A stretch of DNA of 64,000 nucleotides from Paenibacillus sp. FSL M7-0420 (GTDB lineage Bacteria; Bacillota; Bacilli; Paenibacillales; Paenibacillaceae). This document shows, in pieces, positions 26,081 through 34,987 of the stretch (the first letter of the stretch is position 1; every line of letters starts with the position of its first letter). The notes under the pieces were generated by a model. That model saw only the letters and a program-made list of their open reading frames with translations, had not been told where the DNA came from and did not search any database. The position numbers were made by a program, and so were the translations under genes. The stretch is from positions 3,472,001 to 3,536,000 of the forward strand of contig NZ_JBBOCJ010000001.1 of the NCBI RefSeq assembly GCF_038002345.1, given 5' to 3'.

Positions 26081-29000
26081 TTGAAACAAAGAACAAGATG
26101 GCTTGCGGCGGTTCTTACTTTTACAATGCTAATCATGTCGCTGACTACACTTGGATTACCGGCACAAGCTGGAGCGGTTCCTATTCCGCAATCCTTCGCC
26201 AAGGGCGCAGATGTCAGCTGGCTGCCGCAAATGGAAGCTGAGGGCTACAAATTCTATAACGATCAGGGAGACGAAGCGGACCTGCTCCAGATTCTGAAGG
26301 ATCACGGAATCGATTCGATCCGTCTCCGGGCTTTCGTCCATCCATCCGATGATCCGATCAACGGGCATAACAGCACCGAAGAGATGGTTATGCTGGCCTC
26401 CCGTGTAAGCGCTCTCGGATTCAGGGTAATGGTCGATCTGCACTACAGTGATTCCTGGGCCGATCCCGGGAAGCAGGTTACTCCGGCCGCCTGGGCCAGT
26501 GATAATCTGGAGCAGCTCAAAGCACATGTCTCAGAGTACACCACAGAGGTGATGCAGGCGCTGAAGGACGCGGGGGTAACCCCCGAATGGGTGCAGATTG
26601 GCAATGAGATTAATAACGGGATGATGCACCCGCTGGGCAGCTATAGCAATACGGCGAATCTGGTGGAATTGATCCAGGCTGGCTCACATGCGGCCAAGGA
26701 TGTTTTTCCTGAGACCAAAATCATTATTCACAGAGCCAACGGGGCAGACACCGGTGTAGATCCGTTCTATGCAGGTCTGGTCGAAGCGGGGCTTAAGGAC
26801 AGCGATTATGACATCATCGGGTTATCGTATTACCCGGATTCGATCTTCACTTCTTCGATTAATGAATTGTCCTCCAATATGAACCTTTTGGCTGCAAAAT
26901 ACGGAAAAGAGGTCATGGTCGTCGAGGTCGGCGGCGATGTGAGCAAGAATGTGGATAATGTATACAACATGCTAGTTGCTGTGCAGGATGGCGTGAAGGC
27001 TGTACCTGGAGGCCAGGGAACAGGTGTGTTCTATTGGGCACCCGAGGGCGTCTACTTCGGTTATGGGCTGTCTGCCTGGAACCCGGACGGAAAGCCTTCC
27101 TTCGCGATGGATGCTTTTATCGACGGTGCTTCTGCAATCAACCGGGTGCCGGTTCAGTCGGTAAAAGTGGAGAAGCAGACCGAAATCCTTGAAGTAGGCG
27201 GAACCGGCAGCGTCAAGGCAACAATCAGCCCGGGGAATGCAACCTATAAGGGGTTGACCTTCACCAGCTCTGATGAAGCCATCGTCAAGGTAGACAAGTA
27301 TAAAGGAACGATCTCCGGGCTATCTGCGGGCACCTCTACAGTAACAGCGGTTACGTATGACGGCGGATTTACAGATTCAACGGAGATTACAGTCTCGCCA
27401 AGCACAAGCTTCATTCAGAATCCCGGCTTCGAGGACGGGCTGAACGGCTGGACCGTAAGCGGCGACAGCGCGGCGGTCAATGTGGAGTCGGATGCCCATT
27501 CCGGTTCGGCTGCACTGCACTACTGGAGCTCAGGGGCTGCGGAATTCCAAATCTCCCAGACGGTCACAGGACTAGAGAATGGAACCTATCAGTTATCCGC
27601 TTGGGTCTCGGGCGGGGGCGGGGAAGAGACGGCTGAGATTTTTGCGGGCAATCAGAAGCAGCAGTTTGTCAACACAGGCTGGCAGCAATGGAGTAATCCA
27701 ACCATCGATACCGTTGAGGTTACAGATGGAACGCTGACACTAGGCGCTAATCTGAAATCTGCGGGAGACAAGTGGGGGAATATTGATGACTTCAAGCTGG
27801 TCAAAAAAGCCGGAGCCGTCAGCACCGATCATCTAACGGTCAACGGCGCTAAGTCCGACTGGTATCTGAGCGGTTCCAAGCCTGCTACCTTCGGTGACAG
27901 CAATGCTTCAGGCGGCTTCGATTACGGGGATGACAAGCCGATTAACTTCAATCTTACTCATGAAATGACCGGACTTGCGCCCGGAACCTATACCCTCCAG
28001 GCCAAAATCTTCGGGGACAAGGGTGAACCTTCTCCCGGTTCGGTAATGTATGTGATCTCCGAGGGACAGACGTATTCGGTGCCTGTTACCTATTCAGGCA
28101 GCGCCTGGCTGAAGCCCCGGACTCTGACGCTAAAGCATGTGCACATCGGGGAAGACGGAAGTGCATCGCTGGGCTTCAAGGTCATCACGGACTCGGATAA
28201 TCATTACGGCTATCTGCAAGAGGTGACCTTCGTGCGCAATAGCACAACTACACCTGAGGTTCCTGGTGAACCAAGTGAACCCAATGAACCGAGTGAACCG
28301 AGTGAACCAGTGACACCTCCGGTCACAGAGCCGGTGACACCTCCGGTAACGGAGCCGGTGACACCTCCGGTAACGGAACCGGTAACTAGCCCGGAAGAGA
28401 ATCCTGTACCAAGTCCGGCAGCCAGTCCTGTGCCAAGCCCGGCTACGGCAACAGGAACGGACTCCGGTTCAGGCTGGACAGCACCGCTGGCAACAGCTCA
28501 AGCGTCAGCTACACCGCCAGCCACGCCGCAGCCGGAGATTCTGACTGTAACTGAGCCGAAGGTGAATGCACAGAACCAGATTGTGATCCCACTGGCTGAG
28601 GGTCAGAGCGAAGTAAGAATACCCGCTGACGCCGCGGCTCTTAAGGGAATAGCCGGCCTGAAGGTGGAAGGCAAGACGGTAGCTGTAGAGATTCCAGGCC
28701 AGGTTGTGCAGCAGCTTCAAGGCTTAGCCGGGCAGCAGCAGAAGGGCTCGATGATCTCTGTCGTGCTTGAGCCATGGTCCCCAGAGCAGAAGACGGCCTG
28801 GACACTTCAGGCCAATACCAAGAGTGAGGCTGAACTGAGAACAGCCGGAGAAATGTTCAATCTCAGGCTGTCTGTGCTGAATCAGCAGGGAGTGAAGACT
28901 CCGCTGGTCTCGTTCGCGGAACCTGTTACGCTTCGCTTGAAGGTTCAGGAGAACGGGAACCCGATGCTTGCAGGTGTCTATGCGGCCGCAGACGATGGAA

Positions 29001-29629
29001 CGCTTGAATATGCAGGCGGAACCTGGGAACAGTCCGTATTGACTGCACAGGTACGGCAATCCGGCAATTATGCTGTACTGGAGTATGACAAGAGCTTTGC
29101 AGATGTGAGTCCGGCGGATTGGGCCTACTCAGTGATTAAAGAGATGGCTACCAAGCATATTATCGAGGGCGACCGGGAAGGACGCTTCGCACCGAAGAGA
29201 GAAGTGACCCGTGCCGAATTCGTTACGATGCTTGTCCGTGCCCTTGGGCTGAAGGCGGAAGGCCTGAGTTCGTTCGCTGACGTAGACAGCAGCAAGTGGT
29301 ATGCGGGCGATGTCGCGGCTGCTTTTGCAGCCGGAATCGTGAAGGGCGATGCGGCCGGCCGGTTCGCAGCAGAAGCGCCGGTCACGCGCCAAGAGATGGC
29401 AGCGCTGCTTGTGAGAGCCTACGAGCTGCGCTCTGGAAGCAAGGCTCCGGCAGGTTCCCTGCCAGTTTTTGCCGATGCCGCCAAGATTGACAGCTGGGCT
29501 AAGGAGGCCGTGAGTGCCGCCGGTTCACTAGGCATCATTACAGGGACTCCGGACGGATTCCTCAAGCCCCAGGCCAATGCGACACGTGCAGAGTGTGCGA
29601 AGGTATTGAGTTTGCTGCTTAATCTGTAA
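26081..29629 (+). CDS. GH53 endo-beta-1,4-galactanase with CBM and SLH domains
   Basis: Secreted, wall-anchored arabinogalactan endo-1,4-galactanase of 1182 residues that cuts pectic galactan side chains. TTG 26081 (MKQRTRW) is chosen because AGGGAGG lies 8 bases upstream. Signal peptide about 1-28 (ends AQAGA). The GH53 barrel (about 40-353) has acid/base E176 (VQIGNEINNG) and nucleophile E282 (MVVEVGGD). A bacterial Ig-like Big_2 domain (357-440), a CBM-like jelly roll starting NPGFEDGLNGW (444-578) and a second carbohydrate-binding-like module (581-720) follow. A Pro/Thr/Glu linker with VTPPVTEP repeats (723-816), a domain of unknown function (820-1003) and three SLH repeats (1005-1182) complete it. 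The same tail layout (unknown domain plus three SLH) occurs in the protein at 9140-14095. Confidence 0.92.
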   Translation: MKQRTRWLAAVLTFTMLIMSLTTLGLPAQAGAVPIPQSFAKGADVSWLPQMEAEGYKFYNDQGDEADLLQILKDHGIDSIRLRAFVHPSDDPINGHNSTEEMVMLASRVSALGFRVMVDLHYSDSWADPGKQVTPAAWASDNLEQLKAHVSEYTTEVMQALKDAGVTPEWVQIGNEINNGMMHPLGSYSNTANLVELIQAGSHAAKDVFPETKIIIHRANGADTGVDPFYAGLVEAGLKDSDYDIIGLSYYPDSIFTSSINELSSNMNLLAAKYGKEVMVVEVGGDVSKNVDNVYNMLVAVQDGVKAVPGGQGTGVFYWAPEGVYFGYGLSAWNPDGKPSFAMDAFIDGASAINRVPVQSVKVEKQTEILEVGGTGSVKATISPGNATYKGLTFTSSDEAIVKVDKYKGTISGLSAGTSTVTAVTYDGGFTDSTEITVSPSTSFIQNPGFEDGLNGWTVSGDSAAVNVESDAHSGSAALHYWSSGAAEFQISQTVTGLENGTYQLSAWVSGGGGEETAEIFAGNQKQQFVNTGWQQWSNPTIDTVEVTDGTLTLGANLKSAGDKWGNIDDFKLVKKAGAVSTDHLTVNGAKSDWYLSGSKPATFGDSNASGGFDYGDDKPINFNLTHEMTGLAPGTYTLQAKIFGDKGEPSPGSVMYVISEGQTYSVPVTYSGSAWLKPRTLTLKHVHIGEDGSASLGFKVITDSDNHYGYLQEVTFVRNSTTTPEVPGEPSEPNEPSEPSEPVTPPVTEPVTPPVTEPVTPPVTEPVTSPEENPVPSPAASPVPSPATATGTDSGSGWTAPLATAQASATPPATPQPEILTVTEPKVNAQNQIVIPLAEGQSEVRIPADAAALKGIAGLKVEGKTVAVEIPGQVVQQLQGLAGQQQKGSMISVVLEPWSPEQKTAWTLQANTKSEAELRTAGEMFNLRLSVLNQQGVKTPLVSFAEPVTLRLKVQENGNPMLAGVYAAADDGTLEYAGGTWEQSVLTAQVRQSGNYAVLEYDKSFADVSPADWAYSVIKEMATKHIIEGDREGRFAPKREVTRAEFVTMLVRALGLKAEGLSSFADVDSSKWYAGDVAAAFAAGIVKGDAAGRFAAEAPVTRQEMAALLVRAYELRSGSKAPAGSLPVFADAAKIDSWAKEAVSAAGSLGIITGTPDGFLKPQANATRAECAKVLSLLLNL
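28310..28381 (+). repeat. three 24-bp coding repeats in the linker
   Basis: Three direct copies of a 24-base unit beginning GTGACACCTCCGGT encode VTPPVTEP three times in the linker of the GH53 protein. Such repeats commonly expand or contract, so linker length may vary between strains. Confidence 0.85.
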
Positions 29630-29657
29630 GCAAGAGGATAAGAGTATATGTAGAAGT

Positions 29658-29698
29658 AGAGCAGCGATCTTCCTGTAATGGGGGCGCTGCTCTTTTTA
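29658..29698 (+). terminator. rho-independent terminator after the galactanase gene
   Basis: AGAGCAGCG (29658-29666) pairs with CGCTGCTCT (29685-29693), followed by TTTT. It lies 28 bases after the GH53 stop. Confidence 0.88.
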
Positions 29699-29730
29699 CT
29701 GGCATGGGATAGTATGGTTGAGAAGGAGCT

Positions 29731-29882
29731 GGGCGCAGTATAATCGGAAAACCGATCACAATGGGCAGCAAGAAGGCAAACGGGCGCAGTGTAATCGGAA
29801 AACCGATCACATTGGGCAGCTGGAAGGCGAACGGGCGAAATGTAATCGGAAAACCGATCACATTTGGCAGCTGGAAGGCGAG
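29731..29882. repeat. three 51-bp tandem repeats with ATCGGAAAACCGAT palindromes
   Basis: Three head-to-tail units start with GGGCG at 29731, 29782 and 29833. Each has the palindrome ATCGG-AAAA-CCGAT (29743, 29794, 29845), extended by TGT/ACA to about 22 bases, then a moderately conserved 3' part containing GGCAGC and AAGGCG/AAGGCA. The spacing is exactly 51 bases twice. The array lies between the galactanase terminator and the stop of the convergent WYL regulator. The minus-strand open frame through it is a by-product of the period being 17 codons. Confidence 0.9.
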
Positions 29883-29890
29883 TCTGCTTC

Positions 29891-30853
29891 CTAAGGGTGA
29901 AACTGGCCAGTTCGTGCTTGCAGTTCCGCTCTGACTTCCTCCGGAACTTCCTTCATAGTAAGGTCGTCGCCTAGGAATAGCAGCCAATTCGTGACTTCCT
30001 TCAGCTCCTCCGTGCGGTTCACCTCGACTTCCATTTTCAGAATAGCGGTAGTTTGGTAGGGGTTAGTATAGGAAAGCGCCACCCTAAACGGGTGATATTT
30101 CCGGTATTGGGCAATGGCCCGGGGACCGAGCTCCAGGACAAGGTTGTTCTTCACCTGCTGCTTGCTCAGCTTCTCCTTGATTTTTTTCGCGCTCAGTCGT
30201 TTGGATTCCGGGTAGGGGATGACATCAGTAAGCAGGTCAACCGGGATGATCCGTTTTCTGGACTCGTCCAGGTCGAAGCACTCGATGAGCCACAGGCTTT
30301 TCTCCTGATAGAGACGCAGTAGATACACAGAATAGGACTTGTTCGTCTGTTCTTCCTGACAGGTAATTTGCAGATAACGGTCCGCCAGCAGGAGCCGGAT
30401 CAGCTTGTCCAGCATAGGGTGGGGGAGATCGGACAGGTCCAGCAGATCAGGATTGCCCGGGTGGGTGCCCTCAAACAGCAGGATCTGATTGAGTAGAACA
30501 AGCTCCTCCTGCTGATTCTCCGAGATGAGCGCCAGCAATTTCTCCGTCAGCGACTGGCGGCTCCTGAGATAAGGAAGCTGGCCGTTTCTGGTCGCCATGA
30601 ATGCAATGAACAGCGCTTTGACCTCGTTATCCGTGAACCGGACCACCGGAAGGATAGAGTTGCGCATAACGGAATACCCGCCATCCCGGCCCACCTCAGC
30701 GACCAGCGGCATTCCGAGCGCCTCAATCTCCCGGATATCCCGCTGAGCGGTTGAACGCGAAATATTGAATTCCCGCATGATTTCCGTCAGCGTAAAATGG
30801 GCACGATTGTTAATGTACCGCATGATGATGTTGATCCGTTCTACTTTTTTCAT
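29891..30853 (-). CDS. YafY-type transcriptional regulator (HTH_11 + WYL)
   Basis: DNA-binding regulator of 320 residues. The N-terminal winged HTH (about 1-60) has TLTEIMREFNISRSTAQRDIREIEALGMPL and a wing RDGGYSVMRN. A WYL ligand-sensing domain (about 140-225, with KSLWLIECFD) and the WYL C-terminal extension follow. It is divergent from a GyrI-like gene across 97 bases, the common arrangement for this family, so it probably controls that pair and itself. ATG 30853 sits within AAAAAAGTAG; the ribosome binding site is AGGAGCC on the minus strand. Confidence 0.9.
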   Translation of the reverse strand: MKKVERINIIMRYINNRAHFTLTEIMREFNISRSTAQRDIREIEALGMPLVAEVGRDGGYSVMRNSILPVVRFTDNEVKALFIAFMATRNGQLPYLRSRQSLTEKLLALISENQQEELVLLNQILLFEGTHPGNPDLLDLSDLPHPMLDKLIRLLLADRYLQITCQEEQTNKSYSVYLLRLYQEKSLWLIECFDLDESRKRIIPVDLLTDVIPYPESKRLSAKKIKEKLSKQQVKNNLVLELGPRAIAQYRKYHPFRVALSYTNPYQTTAILKMEVEVNRTEELKEVTNWLLFLGDDLTMKEVPEEVRAELQARTGQFHP

Positions 30854-30878
30854 GGCGGCTCCTAAACAGGTTCATTTT

Positions 30879-30907
30879 TTGACATGATTCAAGGTTATCA
30901 TATACAT
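30879..30907 (+). promoter_or_regulatory. probable sigma-A promoter of the GyrI-like gene
   Basis: TTGACA at 30879-30884 and TATACA/ATACAT at 30901-30907 are spaced 16-17 bases, in the intergenic region shared with the divergent WYL regulator gene and 44 bases before the ATG at 30951. Confidence 0.5.
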
Positions 30908-30950
30908 AGCAGGTGAGGAACACAAATAGGAATAAAGGCGGGATATAACA

Positions 30951-31436
30951 ATGGCAGGGTATACTATTGCAGAGAAAGACAGCTTTACGGTGATCGGGCT
31001 GGGGGTCGAGCTGAAGAGTGATTACACGGATTATGCCGGGATTTATAAGGAGAAAGCGGATTTTTGGCAGGCGGTCAGTGAAGATGGCAGGCTCGGCTTG
31101 TTAAAAGGGATTGCGGCGAATAACTATGTGTTTGTGGTGAACGAAGCGGTGAACGGCAAGATGATGCATTACGCCGGGGTGATGGCAGCCGCAGGTGCAC
31201 AGATTCCGCAGGAAGCCCGGGTGATTCAATTCCCTAAGGGGGAATACCTCGTAGTGGCAGGCGAAGGAGCGACAACGGAGGAATTAAGCAATACCGTGAC
31301 GGGCGTGGCCTTCGGACAAGCCTTGCCGCAAGCAGAAGGATACGCGTACGTAGGAGGGCCGAATGCGGCTGTGGAGATGGGCAGCCGGGATCGCTCGCTG
31401 TATGGTGAAATGTGGATTCCTGTCGTCAGAAACTAA
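30951..31436 (+). CDS. GyrI-like small-molecule-binding protein
   Basis: Stand-alone effector-binding (GyrI/AraC-E-bind, SOUL-like fold) protein of 161 residues. It begins YTIAEKDSFTVIGLGVEL and ends EMWIPVVRN, the typical edges of this domain; MHYAGVMAAAG and FPKGEYLVVAGEG are the usual central strands. Such domains bind hydrophobic or cationic compounds, act as sequestering factors, or hydrolyse cyclopropanoids; which applies here cannot be read. It is the first of two small genes divergent from the WYL regulator, 26 bases before the next gene. Confidence 0.8.
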   Translation: MAGYTIAEKDSFTVIGLGVELKSDYTDYAGIYKEKADFWQAVSEDGRLGLLKGIAANNYVFVVNEAVNGKMMHYAGVMAAAGAQIPQEARVIQFPKGEYLVVAGEGATTEELSNTVTGVAFGQALPQAEGYAYVGGPNAAVEMGSRDRSLYGEMWIPVVRN

Positions 31437-31462
31437 AGTAATGTAATGGAGGATAACTAACT

Positions 31463-31927
31463 ATGGCATATACAGTTGATTTCAAAGAGGTGTCTGTGCA
31501 AGGTCTGGAGTCGTCGCCTGTTGCTGAGGCGCTGGCAGGACTGCGTGCGAATGAAGCGCGTTATTTCATGAACAAGTATAAGCATGAATTCACAGTCGTT
31601 CCGGCCAGTGAAAGCCAGGAGACGCTGGATTACGTGAACGGGATTCTGAGCAAGGAGCGGGGCCTTGAGTTTGCTGCCAAGCCACTCCAAACGTCGCAGT
31701 TCCAGGTGGAGAATATCCGGTTCGCCTACGTTTTCTATGAGGATGGTCTTGCGCTTAACGTGATGTACACAGTGGATGATCCCAAGAAGCGGGCAGTCGG
31801 ATTCAAGCTCTCGGAGGGGATGGAGATTCCGAAGGAGCTGGAGGACAAGTTCAAGTTCGCGCGGCAGAAGTCGAAGCTGGCCGGTACGATCCGGGGATCA
31901 TTTTTTGTGATTAAGGGAGAGTACTAA
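31463..31927 (+). CDS. conserved-looking protein of unknown function
   Basis: A 154-residue soluble protein with AGGAT as ribosome binding site and codon use like its neighbours. No domain was recognised. It looks alpha/beta with basic C-terminal part (FKFARQKSKLAGTIRG) and several aromatic residues (FAYVFYEDGLALNVMYTV). Its place 26 bases after the GyrI-like gene and divergent from the WYL regulator suggests one transcription unit and a shared inducer. No signal peptide or membrane segment. Confidence 0.75.
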   Translation: MAYTVDFKEVSVQGLESSPVAEALAGLRANEARYFMNKYKHEFTVVPASESQETLDYVNGILSKERGLEFAAKPLQTSQFQVENIRFAYVFYEDGLALNVMYTVDDPKKRAVGFKLSEGMEIPKELEDKFKFARQKSKLAGTIRGSFFVIKGEY

Positions 31928-31934
31928 TAAAAAT

Positions 31935-31984
31935 CCCCACAAAGTGAAGTTTAAGCTTCGGAGTTTACTCGGGTACTTTGCTGG
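31935..31984. other. imperfect inverted repeat
   Basis: CCCCACAAAGT (31935-31945) faces ACTTTGCTGG (31975-31984) with GAAG/CTTC inside, so a folded structure of about 50 bases is possible. It lies between the unknown-function gene and the terminator that follows; role unknown. Confidence 0.35.
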
Positions 31985-32011
31985 ACCGCAAAACATATAA
32001 GTACTTAAAGA

Positions 32012-32033
32012 GGGGCTGCCAACTGGCAGCCCC
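32012..32033. terminator. bidirectional terminator hairpin
   Basis: GGGGCTGCC (32012-32020) pairs perfectly with GGCAGCCCC (32025-32033) around AACT. It lies between the plus-strand unknown gene and the convergent MFS gene. T runs on both sides are short, so it may serve either gene. Confidence 0.6.
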
Positions 32034-32043
32034 TTATGGCCGT

Positions 32044-33294
32044 TCAGATCTCCTCCGCTGTATACGTCTTTTGGGTGCGGAGGACCGGGAAGAACCGGTA
32101 CATCCAGAGCACGGTAATAATCAGGGTGCCAACTCCGCCGATCACTGTTGCGGGCACGGCCCCGACCAGCCCGGCCATGGTGCCAGACTCGAATTCGCCA
32201 AGCTGGTTCGAGGTGCCGATGAATAACGAATTCACTGCGTTCACCCGGCCCTGCATCTCCTGCGGCGTGTTGACCTGCACCAGTGTCGAGCGGATAACGA
32301 CACTCACGACATCCGAGCCGCCGATCAGAACGAGCGCGAACAGGGACAGCCAGAAGCTGTGGGAGATGCCGAACAGCATCGTGGCCAAAGCGAACACGAC
32401 CAGTGAGGCGAACAGCATCCGGCCGATGGCGCGTTCTACCGAGTAGCGGGTCAGGATCAGCGAGACGATGATCGCGCCCACCGCCGGGGCGGAACGCAGC
32501 AGGCCAAGACCGAGCGAGCCGGTCTTCAGAATATCCTCGGCGAAGATCGGCAGCAGTGCCGTGGCCCCGCCAAGCAAGACAGCGAACAGGTCCAGCGAGA
32601 TTGTACCCAGGATAATCTTGCGGGCGAAGACAAACCGCAGGCCGCTGAGGAAGGTGTCCATGCTGACTGCGTCCAGCTTTTTGACGAAATGAACAGTCTT
32701 GACGAAGAAAATCAGCACTGTCGATACCAGCAGCGCGGCAAGCGAGGCGATATAAGCGGCAGCCGTACCCCAGACCACGAGAACACCCCCGAGGGACGGG
32801 CCGACGATCATCGCCGTCTGCATCGCAGACGCGGACCAGGCCGCTGCCTTAGGTAACTGCTCGCGGTCCACGATATCGGGGACCAGCGCCGCCGAGGCCG
32901 GACTCTCGAAGGTACGGCACGCGCCAAGGACTGCTGCGGCTGCCAGCAGGTGGACTGCGCTGAGCCAGCCTTCGATGCTGCCGAGGACGAGCAGCAGCAC
33001 GATGAGGCACTCTGTAAGCTGGCACAGGAACACAATGGTTCGGCGGTCATAGCGGTCTGCCGTCTGTCCGGCAGGCAATGTCAGCAGCAGCATGGGCAGG
33101 AATTGGGCCAGCCCGACCAGTCCAAGCTGGTAGGCGCTGCCGGTCAGCGCATACATCTGCCAGCCAATCGCTACCGACAGCATCTGGAAGGCACTGGTGG
33201 AGAAGATCCGCGCGATCCATAAGCGCAGGAACGAGCGGTTATGCAATACAGACGAGCGTGGAGTATTCCTATCCGGTGTATTCAAAGTATTCAA
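32044..33294 (-). CDS. MFS transporter, EntS-like drug/siderophore exporter family
   Basis: Inner-membrane transporter of 416 residues with about 12 predicted helices. Visible MFS signatures are the loop 2-3 motif GQTADRYDRRT and SLGLGLLRSAPAVGA in the second half; the N-terminus NRSFLRLWIARIFS is typical of the MFS_3/EntS group. The start codon is TTG at 33294, overlapping the TGA of the upstream TrmB-type regulator by four bases with GGAGG 10 bases upstream, so the two are translationally coupled. The substrate is unknown; export of a toxic compound sensed by the regulator is the simplest reading. Confidence 0.85.
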   Translation of the reverse strand: MNTLNTPDRNTPRSSVLHNRSFLRLWIARIFSTSAFQMLSVAIGWQMYALTGSAYQLGLVGLAQFLPMLLLTLPAGQTADRYDRRTIVFLCQLTECLIVLLLVLGSIEGWLSAVHLLAAAAVLGACRTFESPASAALVPDIVDREQLPKAAAWSASAMQTAMIVGPSLGGVLVVWGTAAAYIASLAALLVSTVLIFFVKTVHFVKKLDAVSMDTFLSGLRFVFARKIILGTISLDLFAVLLGGATALLPIFAEDILKTGSLGLGLLRSAPAVGAIIVSLILTRYSVERAIGRMLFASLVVFALATMLFGISHSFWLSLFALVLIGGSDVVSVVIRSTLVQVNTPQEMQGRVNAVNSLFIGTSNQLGEFESGTMAGLVGAVPATVIGGVGTLIITVLWMYRFFPVLRTQKTYTAEEI

Positions 33295-34127
33295 AGGGTG
33301 TCATCCTCCAAGCGATCAGAATCGGGTTCAGATGCAGGCTCCGGCTTTCGCCCGCGCATCTCAGGGTGTTCCTGGAATATTAAGGAGTAATTCTTGCCGT
33401 AACGCGCCTCCAGCTCCTGGGCGAAATCCTGCTCTATGCGCATCATCACAACATCGTGATAATAAGACGTCTGAAGCACATCCAGCACAGCCGGATGGTT
33501 GCTCTCCAGCGCCGAAGCCTGCGAATGGCGGGTGAAGCTGCCCAGAAGCGAGGTCTCCTTATCCAGCAGGATCGAGAAGTTCCGGGCGGCCTTCGGCCCG
33601 CCTGCCGGTACGCTATGCACAATGACATGCGACAGCGCTGTAGTTATGTTACCTATCACCATCAGGTGGACGGCAATGCCACGTTCTTCGGCGGCAAGCA
33701 GTGTGTCTTCTATCTGGTGCAAATCCTCAGCCCAAATATCTACCAGAATCTCCGTGCTGGCATTGGCAGCAAGCCGCTTAACCGCCAGATCGACCTGCGC
33801 GTCTCCCTTCCAGTTGCTGAAGAAGGGCGGTGCGGCGGGCAGGTGGGTCAGCTCGTTCTCCAGTAGGCGGGCGGTGCGCTCAAATTCCGCCTGAAGCAGC
33901 TTAACGACCTGCCGGACCGGAATTGCAGCGAAGGTAACCGGCTCGCCTTCGACTGTCCGGCAGACTCCTTTATCTACCAGACTGCGCAGCGCGGCATATA
34001 CATTGGACCGGGACACGGACACCTGCTTGGCTACCTCATAGCCCGAGGAGGGCGGCTGGCCGTGCAGCGCCAGGTAGCAGCGGGCTTCCAGATCGGATAA
34101 GCCGAGCTTGCGTAATGCTTCAATCAT
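33291..34127 (-). CDS. TrmB-family transcriptional regulator
   Basis: Regulator of 278 residues with an N-terminal TrmB winged HTH (LRKLGLSDLEARCYLALHG ... SGYEVAKQVSVSRSNVYAALRSLVDKGV) and a C-terminal TrmB sugar/ligand domain of PLD-like fold (about 105-250). The last 25 residues are charged and low in complexity. It heads an operon with the MFS transporter, whose start overlaps its stop. A perfect palindrome at 34177-34192 lies 50 bases upstream and probably is its own operator. The ligand is not predictable from sequence. Confidence 0.85.
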   Translation of the reverse strand: MIEALRKLGLSDLEARCYLALHGQPPSSGYEVAKQVSVSRSNVYAALRSLVDKGVCRTVEGEPVTFAAIPVRQVVKLLQAEFERTARLLENELTHLPAAPPFFSNWKGDAQVDLAVKRLAANASTEILVDIWAEDLHQIEDTLLAAEERGIAVHLMVIGNITTALSHVIVHSVPAGGPKAARNFSILLDKETSLLGSFTRHSQASALESNHPAVLDVLQTSYYHDVVMMRIEQDFAQELEARYGKNYSLIFQEHPEMRGRKPEPASEPDSDRLEDDTL

Positions 34128-34176
34128 GGGTGAACCGCCTTTCTGTGAGAGTAAGTAATGCTTCGTTGTATGTAGA

Positions 34177-34192
34177 AGTATTTCAAAATACT
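34177..34192 (-). promoter_or_regulatory. palindromic operator upstream of the TrmB-MFS operon
   Basis: AGTATTT-CA-AAATACT is a perfect 7-2-7 inverted repeat 50 bases upstream of the TrmB-type regulator start, in the expected promoter zone. Confidence 0.55.
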
Positions 34193-34361
34193 ACTCCGAT
34201 CCTAAAGTACTGTCAAGCAGCAATATCCGGCCATCCGCAGCACCGAGCGTCTCACAAAAATGATTACAGTCGGGTGAAATCAGGTAATAACTCTCAAGAC
34301 GGCTTAAAAAGCCGATATGCAAGAGAGTCTCGACTATAAACCAATGACAGGATGAGGACTT

Positions 34362-34985
34362 ATGCGAAAAGCAATTCTGACTACCATGCTCATCTCCAGT
34401 CTGTTAATGGCTGGCTGCGGCAATAACGAGGCGGGAAATGGCGGTACAGCGGCTACTCCAGAGACCGGACAAGCAGCGACGGCAAGCCCGGAGGTTACAC
34501 CCGAGGTCACGCCGGAACCGGCAGCTGAGGCTACCGCAGAGCCCGCACCGGAAGCTACAGCACAGGCACCAGCGCAGACGACCGCACCGGAAGCCACGCC
34601 GAAGGCCAGCGGGGCGGCGGGGGAATCGCAGCGGCAGACGTATTTTGACAAGCTGGATAAGATTGAAGAGGGCCTTGGCGATCTGAAGGCAATGTCAGAC
34701 AGCGGGGTCATGACTGATATGAAGGAGGCCGCCTCCAAGGAGCATGAGCGATGGGACAAGGCGCTGAATGAAATCTACCAGGAGCTTAAAGTGCAGCTTC
34801 CCGAAGCTGATATGGCAAAACTGAAAGATGAGCAGCTAAGCTGGATTAAGGAACGCGATAAAGCAGCAGAGGAAGCTGCTGCCAAGTATAAAGGCGGAAC
34901 GATGGAGGGGCTGGAATACGCGGCTACCTTGGCCTCAGTGACGAAGGAACGTTGTTATAAGCTGGTTGAGCTGTATATGAAGTAA
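34362..34985 (+). CDS. lipoprotein with LprI-like domain (DUF1311)
   Basis: Membrane-attached lipoprotein of 207 residues. The lipobox LLMAGC puts the lipidated Cys at 19. A Thr/Pro/Ala/Glu-rich spacer of about 65 residues (repeats of PEVTPE and PEATA) precedes a C-terminal domain (about 88-207) resembling the lysozyme-inhibitor LprI/DUF1311 family: YFDKLDKIEEGL, WDKALNEIYQELK, LKDEQLSWIKERDKAA and SVTKERCYKLVELY. In other bacteria this family is tied to lysozyme inhibition, but most members are uncharacterised. Single gene with an AGGATGAGG-type ribosome binding site; a hairpin follows. Confidence 0.85.
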   Translation: MRKAILTTMLISSLLMAGCGNNEAGNGGTAATPETGQAATASPEVTPEVTPEPAAEATAEPAPEATAQAPAQTTAPEATPKASGAAGESQRQTYFDKLDKIEEGLGDLKAMSDSGVMTDMKEAASKEHERWDKALNEIYQELKVQLPEADMAKLKDEQLSWIKERDKAAEEAAAKYKGGTMEGLEYAATLASVTKERCYKLVELYMK

Positions 34986-34987
34986 TC

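Noticed and set aside
29619..29987. 122-codon minus-strand frame with the repeated peptide NVIGFPIT
   Set aside because: The repeated peptide is produced by the 51-base (17-codon) non-coding repeat; the frame overlaps a terminator and the end of the WYL regulator gene.
31935..31984. Riboswitch or tRNA-like structure
   Set aside because: The fold is only a simple imperfect hairpin at a 3' end, without conserved aptamer or tRNA motifs. No tRNA, rRNA or known riboswitch was recognised anywhere in the window.
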